Positions 35,149 to 42,301 of a stretch of DNA of 64,000 bases are shown here, piece after piece. The notes below the pieces were generated by a model. The model was not told where the DNA came from, did no database searches, and saw nothing but the letters and a program-made list of their open reading frames with translations. Where the stretch lies: assembly GCA_963847985.1 (NCBI GenBank), contig CAWKBS010000003.1, positions 1 through 64,000 on the forward strand, given 5' to 3'. Position 1 is the stretch's first letter; every line of letters begins with the position of its first letter. The position numbers were made by a program, and so were the translations under genes. The DNA comes from JAIBJN01 sp963847985 (GTDB lineage Bacteria; Actinomycetota; Thermoleophilia; Gaiellales; Gaiellaceae).

Positions 35149-36485
35149 ATGCTGACGCTGGACGAATTGACGACGGCAGTGGAGGACGGCTCGATCGACA
35201 CCGTCATCGTCGCCTTCACCGACATGCAGGGACGGCTCATGGGCAAGCGCCTGCACGGGGAGTTCTTCGTCGCCGAGCACGTGGCCGAGCACGGCGTCGA
35301 GGGCTGCAACTACCTGCTCGCGCTCGACATGGAGATGGACCCCGTCCCCGGCTACGGGATCGCCAGCTGGGAGCAAGGCTACGGCGACTTCGTCCTCCAG
35401 CCCGACCCGGCCACGCTACGGCGGATCCCCTGGCTCGAGGCCACCGCACTCGTCCTCTGCGACGTCCTCTGGCACGACGGCAAGCCGGTCGCACCTTCGC
35501 CGCGCCAGGTCCTGAAGCGCCAGGTCGAGCACGCCGCCGAGCTCGGGTTCACGCCCATGTTCGGCTCGGAGCTCGAGTTCTACCTCCTGAAGGAGAGCTA
35601 CGAGGAGGCGCACGCCCAGCACTACCGCGGCCTGACGCCGTCGGTGCCGTACATCCTCGACTACCACATCCTCGCCACGACCTACGACGAGCCCCTGCAT
35701 CCGCCAGATCCGGAACGGCATGCAGGGCGCCGGCATCAGGGTGGAGACGTCGAAGGGCGAGGCGTGGCCCGGCCAGCAGGAGATCAACTTCCGCTACGCC
35801 GACGCGGTGACGATGGCCGACAACCACACCGTCTACAAGAACGGCGCCAAGGAGATCGCGCACCTGAACGGCTGCTCGATCACGTTCATGGCCAAGCCGG
35901 ACCACGACTTGGATCGGCAACTCGTGCCACATCCACTCGAGCCTGTGGCGCGAAGGCGAGAGCGCGTTCGCGGGCGAGTCCGACGTCTTCAAGGCCTACC
36001 TCGCCGGACAGATCGCCTGCCTCAAGGAGCTGGCGATCTTCGTCGCGCCGACCATCAACTCGTACAAGCGCTTCGCCGCCGGGAGCTGGGCGCCGACGAC
36101 CCTCGCCTGGGGCCACGACAACCGCACGTGCGGCTTCCGCATCGTCGGCCACGGCGCCGGCCTGCGGGCGGAGACCCGGGTCCCCGGCGGCGACGTGAAC
36201 CCGTACCTCGCCTTCGCCGCGCTCCTGGCCGCCGGCCTGCACGGGATCGAGAACGAGCTCGAGCTGCCCGCCGCACTCGAGGGGAACGCGTACGAGTCGG
36301 ACGCGGAGCGCTTCCCCTCCTCCTGCGGGAGGGGATCGCGGCGCTCGAGGCAGGGCACGATGGCCCGCGGAGCGCTCGGCGACGACGTCGTCGACCACTA
36401 CCTGAACTACGCGCGCACCGAGCAGCGCCTCTTCGACGACGCCGTCACGTGCTGGGAGCGCGAGCGCCTGTACGAGCGTGGCTAG
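35149..36485 (+). CDS. glutamine synthetase-like gamma-glutamylpolyamine synthetase (PuuA/GlnA3-type), several frameshifts
   Basis: ATP-dependent ligase of the glutamine synthetase fold, likely joining glutamate to an amine. N-terminal beta-grasp: FTDMQGRLMGKRL. Catalytic part: MFGSELEFYLL, WPGQQEINFRYADAVTMADN, ITFMAKPDHD, YKRFAAGSWAPTTLAWGHDN, RIVGHGAGLRAETRVPGGDV, NPYLAFAALLAAGLHGIE. Breaks are needed near 35700, 35920, 36318 and 36357; the last two compensate. Total is about 445 residues. The sequence matches the GlnA-like amine ligases better than true glutamine synthetase (short N-domain, no adenylylation-loop tyrosine seen), and the puuD- and aldehyde-dehydrogenase-like genes downstream agree. 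The substrate is inferred. Confidence 0.82.
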
Positions 36486-36505
36486 CCCTCGGCGGGCCGA
36501 ACCAG

Positions 36506-36530
36506 GCCAAGTAACAGACTGTTACTTGGC
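36506..36530. repeat. 25-base palindrome, AAGTAACAG-n-CTGTTACTT family, copy 1
   Basis: GCCAAGTAACAG-A-CTGTTACTTGGC, 12-bp perfect arms around one base. It is AT-rich in a GC-rich genome and matches two copies at 61528 and 61602. It lies 20 bases after the glutamine-synthetase-like stop and 15 before the next start. It may be an operator, a terminator-like stem (no T-run) or a tiny repeat. Confidence 0.75.
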
Positions 36531-36545
36531 TCGGGAGACGCGCTC

Positions 36546-36944
36546 GTGAGGGAGGATCGAGACTGGCCGGTGGCGGCAGTTCGGTTCGCCCGGCCGACCG
36601 ACCGACTCGAGGACGTGCTCCGCTTCTACGAGGCGGGCCTCGGCCTGCGGCGCATCGACTCGTTCGAGGACCACGCAGGCTACAGCGGCGTCATGCTCGG
36701 GCTCCCGGGTGAAGAGGTGCACCTCGAGCTGACGACGCACGCCGAGGGAAGCCCGGGGCCGGCGCCGACGCGGGACAACCTGCTCGTCCTCTACATGACG
36801 GACCGCGGTGCGATCGCCGAGATCGAGTCCCGCATGCGTGCACTGGCGCACGACCCGGTCGAGCCCGAGAACCCGTACTGGAGCGACGATCTGACCTTCG
36901 AGGACCCGGACGGCTGGCGCGTCGTGCTCCGCTACGTTTCGTGA
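36546..36944 (+). CDS. VOC-family (glyoxalase/bleomycin-resistance-like) protein
   Basis: 132 residues from GTG 36546. Two beta-alpha-beta-beta-beta modules typical of vicinal oxygen chelate proteins: VRFARPTDRLEDVLRFYEAG, GYSGVMLGLPGEEVHLELTT, and DDLTFEDPDGWRVVLRY at the end with the C-terminal Asp/Pro/Asp turn. It resembles the YycE-like subgroup. Metal ligands are only partly visible (His/Glu in VHLELT), so catalysis is uncertain. It overlaps the amidotransferase gene by four bases and sits within the amine-utilisation set. Confidence 0.8.
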   Translation: MREDRDWPVAAVRFARPTDRLEDVLRFYEAGLGLRRIDSFEDHAGYSGVMLGLPGEEVHLELTTHAEGSPGPAPTRDNLLVLYMTDRGAIAEIESRMRALAHDPVEPENPYWSDDLTFEDPDGWRVVLRYVS

Positions 36945-37657
36945 CGATGCGGCCGATCGTCGGGATCACGAGCTACGCAGAGGACGCCCGCTGGGGCGTG
37001 TGGGAGGCGCCGGCGGCGCTGATCCCGCTGGCCTACGTGCAGGCCGTGGAAGCGGCCGGCGGGCGGGCGCTGATCGTCCCGCCCAGCGCCGATGCCGTAG
37101 AGGAGACCCTCGATGCGCTGGACGGCCTGCTCTTCTCCGGCGGCGCCGACCTCGACCCGGCCGGCTACGGCGCCGAGGCCCACCCGGAGACGAACGGCGT
37201 CCGGCCGGAGCGCGACGGCGCCGAGCTGGCGCTGCTCGAGGCCGCCCTCGCCCGCGACATGCCCGTCCTGGCCGTTTGCCGCGGGAGCCAGGTGCTGAAC
37301 GTCGCCCGCGGCGGCGACCTCGTCCAGCACCTCCCCGAGGTGGTCGGCCACGAGGGCCACAAGCAGGCCCCCGGCGTCTTCGCCGACCACGGGGTCGAGG
37401 TCCTCCCGGACACGAAGCTGAGCGAGGTGATCGGGGACCGCGCGCCCGTGAAGAGCCATCACCACCAGGGCTACGGCCGGCTCGGCGAGGGGCTGCGCGA
37501 GTCAGCCCGCGCCGAGGACGGGACGGTCGAGGCGATCGAGGACCCGTCGAAGCGCTTCGCGCTCGGCGTCCTCTGGCACCCCGAGGAGGGCGAGGACACG
37601 GCGCTCTTCCGCGCGCTCGTCGAGGAGGCAGCCCGCTACCGCGAGGAGCGCCGGTGA
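36941..37657 (+). CDS. class I glutamine amidotransferase-fold gamma-glutamyl hydrolase (PuuD-like)
   Basis: Peptidase C26 family; PuuD splits gamma-glutamyl-GABA to GABA and glutamate. 238 residues with the start motif RPIVGITSYAEDARWG, LFSGGADLDPAGYG, the nucleophile Cys in LAVCRGSQVLNVARGGDL, VKSHHHQGYG and the catalytic His/Glu in LGVLWHPEEGED. The full Cys-His-Glu triad is present. GTG 36941 overlaps the preceding stop, and ATG 36947 is an alternative. Position between the amine ligase and an aldehyde dehydrogenase supports a gamma-glutamylated amine pathway. Confidence 0.87.
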   Translation: MTMRPIVGITSYAEDARWGVWEAPAALIPLAYVQAVEAAGGRALIVPPSADAVEETLDALDGLLFSGGADLDPAGYGAEAHPETNGVRPERDGAELALLEAALARDMPVLAVCRGSQVLNVARGGDLVQHLPEVVGHEGHKQAPGVFADHGVEVLPDTKLSEVIGDRAPVKSHHHQGYGRLGEGLRESARAEDGTVEAIEDPSKRFALGVLWHPEEGEDTALFRALVEEAARYREERR

Positions 37658-39000
37658 CCTCGGTTCTCAATCCGGCCACCGAGGAGGTCATCCGCGAGGT
37701 CCACGAGACCTCGGCCGAGGAGACCGACGCCGCGGTCGCCCGGGCGAAGGCCGCCTTCCCGGCCTGGCGGAAGGTCGCGCCGGCCGACCGCGCACGGCTC
37801 CTGCGCGAGCTCGCCACGCGGGTCGAGCTGGCCCGGGACGAGCTGGCCGCCATCGAGTCGGCCAACGTCGGGAAGCCCATCGCCGGCGCCCGAGCCGAGG
37901 TGGACATGGTCGCGCAGGTCTTCCACTTCTACGCCGGCGCGGTGGACAAGCACTACGGCGAGACGATCCCGGTCGCGGGCGGCGTCGACCTGACCTTCCG
38001 GGAGCCGCTCGGCGTCGTCGGCCTGATCGTCCCCTGGAACTTTCCGCTCAACATCTCGAGCTGGAAGCTCGGCCCGGCGCTCGCCTGCGGGAATACCGTC
38101 GTGCTGAAGCCGGCCGAGCTGACCCCGCTCTCGGCGCTGCGGCTCGCCGAGCTGGCGCTCGAGGCCGGCATCCCGGAGGGTGTCGTCAACGTCGTCTCCG
38201 GCAAGGGCTCCGTCGTCGGGCAGCGGCTCGTCGAGCACCCGGACGTGGCCAAGATCGGCTTCACCGGCTCCACCGAGGTCGGGCGCGGCGTCATGGCGGG
38301 CGCCGCCGCGACGATCAAGCGCGTCACGCTCGAGCTCGGCGGCAAGTCGGCCAACGTCGTCTTCGCCGACGCCGACCTGGAGAAGGCCGCCGCGGCCGCG
38401 CCCTACGCCGTCTTCGACAACGCAGGCCAGGACTGCTGCGCGCGCTCGCGGATCTTCGTGGAGCGCTCCGCCTACGACCGTTTCCTCGGGCTGCTCGTGG
38501 ACGCGACCCGCGGCATGAAGGTCGGCGACCCGTCCGACGAGGCGACCGAGATGGGGCCGCTGATCTCGGCGGCGCACCGGGAGACCGTCTCGTCGTTCGT
38601 CGACGGCGGCATCGCCTTCCAGGGAGACGTCCCGGACGGCCCCGGCTTCTGGTTTCCGTGCACCCTCGTCGAGGCAACGAACGACGACCGCATCGCCCGC
38701 GAGGAGGTCTTCGGGCCCGTCGCCGCCGTGATCCCGTTCGAGAACGAAGCCGACGCGCTGCGCCTCGCCAACGACACGCCGTTCGGCCTCTCCGGCTCGA
38801 TCTGGACGCGCGACGGCGCGCGGGCGCTCCGGATGGCGCGCGGCATCGACTCCGGCGTCCTTTCGATCAACTCGAACAGCTCCGTGCGCGTCTCCACTCC
38901 GTTCGGCGGCTTCAAGCAGTCCGGCTTCGGCCGCGAGCTGGGCATGCACGGCCTCGAGGGCTATTCCGAGGTCAAGAACGTGTACGTCTCGACGGAATAG
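37654..39000 (+). CDS. aldehyde dehydrogenase (NAD(P)+), PuuC/betaine-aldehyde type
   Basis: 448 residues from GTG 37654. Conserved: VPWNFPLNISSWKLGPALAC, LKPAELTPLSALRLAEL (NAD lysine), IGFTGSTEVGRGVM, the general-base Glu in LELGGKSANVVFADAD, the nucleophile in NAGQDCCARSRIFVE, EEVFGPVAAVI and the C-terminal PFGGFKQSGFGRELGM. There are two adjacent Cys at the active site (GQDCC), seen in some relatives. It probably oxidises the gamma-glutamylated aminoaldehyde or a related aldehyde. Overlaps puuD-like by four bases. It lacks about 30 N-terminal residues compared with many homologues, though the fold is complete. Confidence 0.92.
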   Translation: MTSVLNPATEEVIREVHETSAEETDAAVARAKAAFPAWRKVAPADRARLLRELATRVELARDELAAIESANVGKPIAGARAEVDMVAQVFHFYAGAVDKHYGETIPVAGGVDLTFREPLGVVGLIVPWNFPLNISSWKLGPALACGNTVVLKPAELTPLSALRLAELALEAGIPEGVVNVVSGKGSVVGQRLVEHPDVAKIGFTGSTEVGRGVMAGAAATIKRVTLELGGKSANVVFADADLEKAAAAAPYAVFDNAGQDCCARSRIFVERSAYDRFLGLLVDATRGMKVGDPSDEATEMGPLISAAHRETVSSFVDGGIAFQGDVPDGPGFWFPCTLVEATNDDRIAREEVFGPVAAVIPFENEADALRLANDTPFGLSGSIWTRDGARALRMARGIDSGVLSINSNSSVRVSTPFGGFKQSGFGRELGMHGLEGYSEVKNVYVSTE

Positions 39001-39024
39001 CCGAAAAGAACGCTTACAAGCCGT

Positions 39025-39040
39025 CGCGATACTGATCGCG
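39025..39040 (+). terminator. hairpin after the aldehyde dehydrogenase gene
   Basis: CGCGAT-actg-ATCGCG, a perfect 6-bp stem 25 bases past the stop and 25 bases before the lipoprotein start. No T-run. It may mark the end of the amine-utilisation operon. Confidence 0.4.
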
Positions 39041-39065
39041 TCGGAACGGGCACGTACCCTTGGAC

Positions 39066-39566
39066 ATGATGAGACGCCCAGCACTCATCTTCCTCCTGGC
39101 CGTCCTCGCCGCCGGCGGCTGCGGCTCGTCCGCGGACGACGACGGCGACGACCAGGAAGGGGCGCCGATCGCCGCCCAGTCGGTCGTGCAGGAGTTCGAC
39201 GAGGCTCCGGGGATGCCCGACCTCGAGACCGCCGTGCCGGATCCGTCCTGGGAGCAGCTCGGCCCGGGCCTGGACATGCCCGCGGCCGACCAGAAGAAGT
39301 ACGGCACGTTCACGATCTACGTGGTCGATCCGGAGGATCCCGAAGCGGTGAAGTCCCTCCTGGCCGACAAGGACACGGCCAAGCCGCTTCAGGCCGATGC
39401 CGACGGGATCTACTGGGACTTCGACGACCTGGCGAAGTCGTACGTCGCCCAGAAGCGCTACGGCCCCAACGTCGTCCTCGCCTGGTGGAACGAGAAGACC
39501 ACGAAGGGCACGGACGCGCGCTGGCGGCGGCTCGATCGGCTGCTGCAAGACATCGCCAGCGGTTAG
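39066..39566 (+). CDS. small lipoprotein of unknown function
   Basis: 166 residues. MMRRPALIFLLAVLAAGGC is a lipoprotein signal with lipobox AGGC, so the mature protein is anchored to the outer face of the membrane. An acidic linker (SSADDDGDD) is followed by a soluble domain of about 125 residues (FTIYVVDPEDPEAVKSLLAD, GIYWDFDDLAKSYVAQKRYG, VVLAWWNEKTTKGTDARW). I recognise no family. ATG 39066 and 39069 are both possible; TTG 39060 is less likely. Repeat copy E begins right after the stop codon. Confidence 0.8.
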   Translation: MMRRPALIFLLAVLAAGGCGSSADDDGDDQEGAPIAAQSVVQEFDEAPGMPDLETAVPDPSWEQLGPGLDMPAADQKKYGTFTIYVVDPEDPEAVKSLLADKDTAKPLQADADGIYWDFDDLAKSYVAQKRYGPNVVLAWWNEKTTKGTDARWRRLDRLLQDIASG

Positions 39567-39637
39567 GAACACGGCCCAGAACGAAGCCCTGTGCCGTAAC
39601 GAGGCCCTGTGCCGAGGCGTCATTCTGCGCCGTGTTC
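39567..39637 (+). repeat. interspersed hairpin element, copy E (71-base short form)
   Basis: Arms GAACACGGC (39567-39575) with GCCGTGTTC (39629-39637), plus AGAA (39578-39581) with TTCT (39623-39626), separated by a two-base internal loop. Only the two ends of the common core remain: CGAAGCCCTGTGCCG on the left and GAGGCGTCAT on the right, with a partial duplication between. It begins at the base after the lipoprotein stop codon and ends 15 bases before the SDR start. Confidence 0.75.
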
Positions 39638-39652
39638 TAAGCTCCCGCCGCA

Positions 39653-40420
39653 ATGGGGCGGCTCGAGGGGAAGGTGGTCGTCATCACCGGCGCCGGCAGC
39701 GGCATCGGCCGCGAGGCCGCGCTCCTCTTCTCCGCCGAGGGCGCGAGCGTCTGCGTGGCCGACATGAGCCGCGAGGCCGGGGAGCAAGCCGCCTCCGAAG
39801 CCCGTGAGGCGTTCTTCCAGCACGTGGACGTCGCCGACCCGGAGAGCGTCCAGGCGATGTACGCGGCCACGGCGGAGCGCTACGGCGGCATCGACGTCCT
39901 CTACAACAACGCGGGGATCATGCCCGAGGACGACGGGTCGATCCTCGACACCGAGCCCGATGCGTGGCAGCGCGTGCAGAGCGTGAACACGAACGGCGTC
40001 TACCTCTGCTGCAAGTACGGCATCCCTCATCTGCTCGAGCGCGGCGGCGGCTCGGTCATCAACGTCGCCTCCTTCGTCGCCCTCATGGGCGCGGCCACCT
40101 CGCAGATCTCCTACACCGCCTCGAAAGGCGCCGTGCTCTCGCTGAGCCGGGAGCTCGCCGTCGAGTTCGCCCGGCGGGGCGTCCGGGTCAACGCGCTCTG
40201 CCCGGGGCCGGTGGAGACGCCGCTCCTCATGCGGCTCTTCGCGGAGACGCCCGGCGCGCTCGAGCGGCGGCTCCAGCACCTGCCCATGGGCCGGCTCGCG
40301 CAGGCGCGCGAGATCGCGCAGGGCGCCCTCTTCCTGGCGAGCGACGAGTCCTCGTACGTCAACGGCGCGACGTTCCTCGTCGACGGCGGCCTGAGCGCCG
40401 CGTACGTCACAGCCGAGTAG
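39653..40420 (+). CDS. short-chain dehydrogenase/reductase
   Basis: 255 residues, classical SDR. Cofactor motif VVITGAGSGIGREAAL (TGXXXGXG), acidic residue after beta-2 (VADMS) suggesting NAD, NNAGIMPED, the catalytic Ser in INVASFVALMG, YTASK (Tyr/Lys pair), CPGPVETPLLMRL, and the C-terminal SSYVNGATFLVDGGLSAAYV. Start ATG 39653. Substrate unknown. It follows copy E of the hairpin element, with no SD visible in the 15-base gap. Confidence 0.9.
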   Translation: MGRLEGKVVVITGAGSGIGREAALLFSAEGASVCVADMSREAGEQAASEAREAFFQHVDVADPESVQAMYAATAERYGGIDVLYNNAGIMPEDDGSILDTEPDAWQRVQSVNTNGVYLCCKYGIPHLLERGGGSVINVASFVALMGAATSQISYTASKGAVLSLSRELAVEFARRGVRVNALCPGPVETPLLMRLFAETPGALERRLQHLPMGRLAQAREIAQGALFLASDESSYVNGATFLVDGGLSAAYVTAE

Positions 40421-40425
40421 CCGGA

Positions 40426-40470
40426 TCACGCACCTGCGCGATCGGTGCACGAGTTCACGCACCTGCGTGA
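40426..40470. repeat. direct repeat TCACGCACCTGCG with palindromic second copy
   Basis: TCACGCACCTGCG occurs at 40426-40438 and 40455-40467; the second copy continues to the palindrome TCACGCA-cc-TGCGTGA (40455-40470). It follows the SDR stop and precedes the secreted-protein gene. It could be a regulator-binding pair or a terminator stem. The rest of 40421-40573 shows no further clear signal apart from the short ORF at 40551. Confidence 0.45.
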
Positions 40471-40550
40471 GGCAGGTTTCGACAGCTTGGTCTAGTTTTC
40501 GCCGTTTCCGCGAGGATTGGACTCTGGCGAATCGTGGTATCCCCTGCTAC

Positions 40551-40577
40551 ATGAAAAGCATGAGGCGAGACTCGTGA
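40551..40577 (+). CDS. possible 8-residue leader peptide
   Basis: ATG 40551 reads MKSMRRDS and stops at TGA 40575-40577, which overlaps GTG 40574 of the next gene in the classic GTGA coupling. It may only set up translation of the downstream gene, and may equally be chance. Confidence 0.25.
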   Translation: MKSMRRDS

Positions 40578-41252
40578 CGAAACGCCGGGTCGCCGTGTTT
40601 CTGGGTGCCGCCCTCGCGATGCTCGGCGCCGCCCAGGCCGCTCCCGCCGGCATCCTCGGCGTCCAGGTCTCGCCCGTTCCAGGCCACCGCGCCCAACTGG
40701 CCGCAGACAAGGGTGCGCTGCATCTCGAGATCGCTGCGCCGGTGGGCAAGGCCGGCCTCCGGGCCTCGCCCGCCGGCGCCTCGGCCGCGGTGTCGACACC
40801 GCTCCTGACCACCGAAGCGGGCCTCCAGACCGGGCCTCCTAGAGTGTCCCTGGACGTCGCGATCAAGCCGCGCGCCGAACAAAGCTCCCCGACACCGACA
40901 CACCAGGTCTCGACCCGACGCGCAGTTGAAATCGGCCCAGGCGAAGCCGGCTCCTGCGAAGCCGGACCGCGTCTCGCCGACCTTCGGCACGACCCCCGCG
41001 CCCGGGCAGGCCGCGCCCGCGGCTGTCGACCCCGATCCTCGTCCGTTGCTCCCGCCGAGCCCGCTCTCCGAGCCGGCGTCGAGCGGTTGGACGGACCTCC
41101 TGTCGGCGAGCCCGACCGGCCCCGGCGGCGCCACCGTGGCGCTGGCCGGCCTGCTCCTCGTCGTGCTCGCCCCCCTGGCCATGACGCTTCGCGGCCCCCC
41201 GCGGACGCTCAGGCCGCCTCGCCTCTCCTTCGTCCTGCAGCGCCCCGGCTAG
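40574..41252 (+). CDS. secreted proline/alanine-rich protein with C-terminal membrane anchor, one frameshift
   Basis: GTG 40574 starts a clear Sec signal peptide (KRRVAVFLGAALAMLGAAQA, cleavage after AQA). The next 100 residues are Ala/Pro/Gly-rich, and a base shift near 40922 is followed by a Pro-rich stretch (KSAQAKPAPAKPDRVSPTFG, PRPLLPPSPLSEPASS). Residues near the end form one membrane helix (VALAGLLLVVLAPLAMTL) and a basic tail. No catalytic motif or known domain. The architecture suggests an exported, membrane-tethered stalk. It is followed by a second exported protein and a LuxR-domain regulator. Confidence 0.6.
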
Positions 41253-41256
41253 GGCC

Positions 41257-41273
41257 CGCCCTGCCGTAGGGCG
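41257..41273 (+). terminator. hairpin between the two secreted-protein genes
   Basis: CGCCCT-gccgt-AGGGCG lies five bases past the first stop codon. A second small stem, CCTGC-cc-GCAGG, follows at 41277-41288. No T-run; it could attenuate read-through into the second gene. Confidence 0.4.
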
Positions 41274-41329
41274 CAGCCTGCCCGCAGGGCGCGCTGCGCG
41301 CAGTCCAACGCGCAACGAAGGAGACTTCC

Positions 41330-41989
41330 ATGTCGAAGATCACACGCGGTCTCGCCTTCGCCGGCGCCTGCCTCGCGGCCCTCGCGGCGGCCGGCCCGGC
41401 GGCCAGCCAGACCATCGACCTCGGCGGCGCCAAGATGACGCTCGGCTCCACGCGGGCTCCGGTCACCGCCAACGTGCCCATCCGCGTCCTCAGCCCCGGC
41501 CAGAACGCCTCGGCCGCCGCCGGCCGCAGCGACGACAGCGGCACGGTGGACGCGCCCATCCACGCCAACGCGCCGATCCGCATCCTCAGCCCCGGCAACG
41601 ACGGCACCGGATCGTCCGGTGAGGACGGCAGGCGGCCGGCCCGCTCCCGACGACGGCCCGCAGGTCGACGTTCCCGTCGACGTCGACGCGCCGGTCCGCA
41701 TCCTCAGCCCCGGCGACGACGCCGCACCGAACGGCGGAGGCGGCGGGGAAGCTCCCGCCGCGCCGCCGCCGGCTCCGACACGCCCGCCGCCGGCCCGCCC
41801 GGCGGCGCGCTCGGAGAGACGGCCGAGGGCGGCGCGGACTGCGCCGAGGTGCAGCCGATGAGCGCCATCGGCGGCTCCGGCCCCCCGCTCGCGAGCGCGA
41901 TCGGGCTCCTGGGCCTCGCACTGCTCGGTTCCGCGCTGGTCGGACTTCGGGCGGCGGGAATCAGCCCGGGGACGGTGTGGCACCGATGA
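41330..41989 (+). CDS. secreted protein with three APIRILSPG-type repeats and C-terminal membrane helix, two frameshifts
   Basis: ATG 41330 with SD GAAGGAGA. Signal peptide GLAFAGACLAALAAAGPAAS, then three degenerate repeats spaced 30-40 residues apart: RAPVTANVPIRVLSPGQN, DAPIHANAPIRILSPGND, and, after a shift near 41620, VPVDVDAPVRILSPGDD. A Pro/Ala/Gly-rich linker follows. A second shift near 41800 leads to GADCAEVQPMSAIGGS and the membrane helix LASAIGLLGLALLGSALVGL. I do not recognise the repeat with certainty; the alternating Val/Ile-Pro pattern recalls small actinobacterial surface proteins such as chaplins, but their cysteine pair is absent. Coupled by four bases to the LuxR gene. Confidence 0.6.
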   Translation: MSKITRGLAFAGACLAALAAAGPAASQTIDLGGAKMTLGSTRAPVTANVPIRVLSPGQNASAAAGRSDDSGTVDAPIHANAPIRILSPGNDGTGSSGEDGRRPARSRRRPAGRRSRRRRRAGPHPQPRRRRRTERRRRRGSSRRAAAGSDTPAAGPPGGALGETAEGGADCAEVQPMSAIGGSGPPLASAIGLLGLALLGSALVGLRAAGISPGTVWHR

Positions 41990-42213
41990 CGGGCGCCGAC
42001 CTGCAGCCGACGCGGTCGTCCGTGCTCTCGGCCCGCGAGCGTGAGGTCCTCTCGCTCGTGGCCGACGGGCTGGACGGACAGGAGATCGCCCGCGTACTCG
42101 TCGTATCCCACGACACCGTGAGGACGCACGTGACGCACGTGCTCGACAAGCTCGGCGCGAACAGCCGGGCGCAGGCGGTCGCCATCGCGATCCGCAGCGG
42201 CATGATCGACTGA
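41986..42213 (+). CDS. single-domain LuxR/NarL HTH regulator (75 aa)
   Basis: Almost the whole protein is a LuxR HTH: SAREREVLSLVADGLDGQEI, SHDTVRTHVTHVLDKLGANS, RAQAVAIAIRSGMID. There is no sensor or receiver domain. ATG 41986 overlaps the stop of the secreted repeat protein (ATGA), so it is translated with it, and it ends at a strong terminator. Co-expression with two exported proteins suggests it feeds back on them or on surface-layer genes. Confidence 0.85.
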   Translation: MTGADLQPTRSSVLSAREREVLSLVADGLDGQEIARVLVVSHDTVRTHVTHVLDKLGANSRAQAVAIAIRSGMID

Positions 42214-42226
42214 CCCGGCGAGCTCA

Positions 42227-42262
42227 GCCCCCGCGCCGTCGCTCGCTTGACGGCGCGGGGGC
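42227..42262 (+). terminator. strong hairpin terminator after the LuxR gene
   Basis: GCCCCCGCGCCGTC (42227-42240) pairs perfectly with GACGGCGCGGGGGC (42249-42262), a 14-bp stem with an eight-base loop, 13 bases past the stop codon. No U-run, as is common in high-GC actinobacteria. Confidence 0.75.
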
Positions 42263-42301
42263 CGCGTCGTAGCGTGGCCATTCCCCTCGAGAGGTGGCCA
42301 C

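Noticed and set aside
39066..39637. Copy E as a plain intrinsic terminator of the lipoprotein gene
   Set aside because: Its arms could terminate transcription, but the enclosed sequence shares both ends of the core with copies A-D, so it is better classed with the element family.
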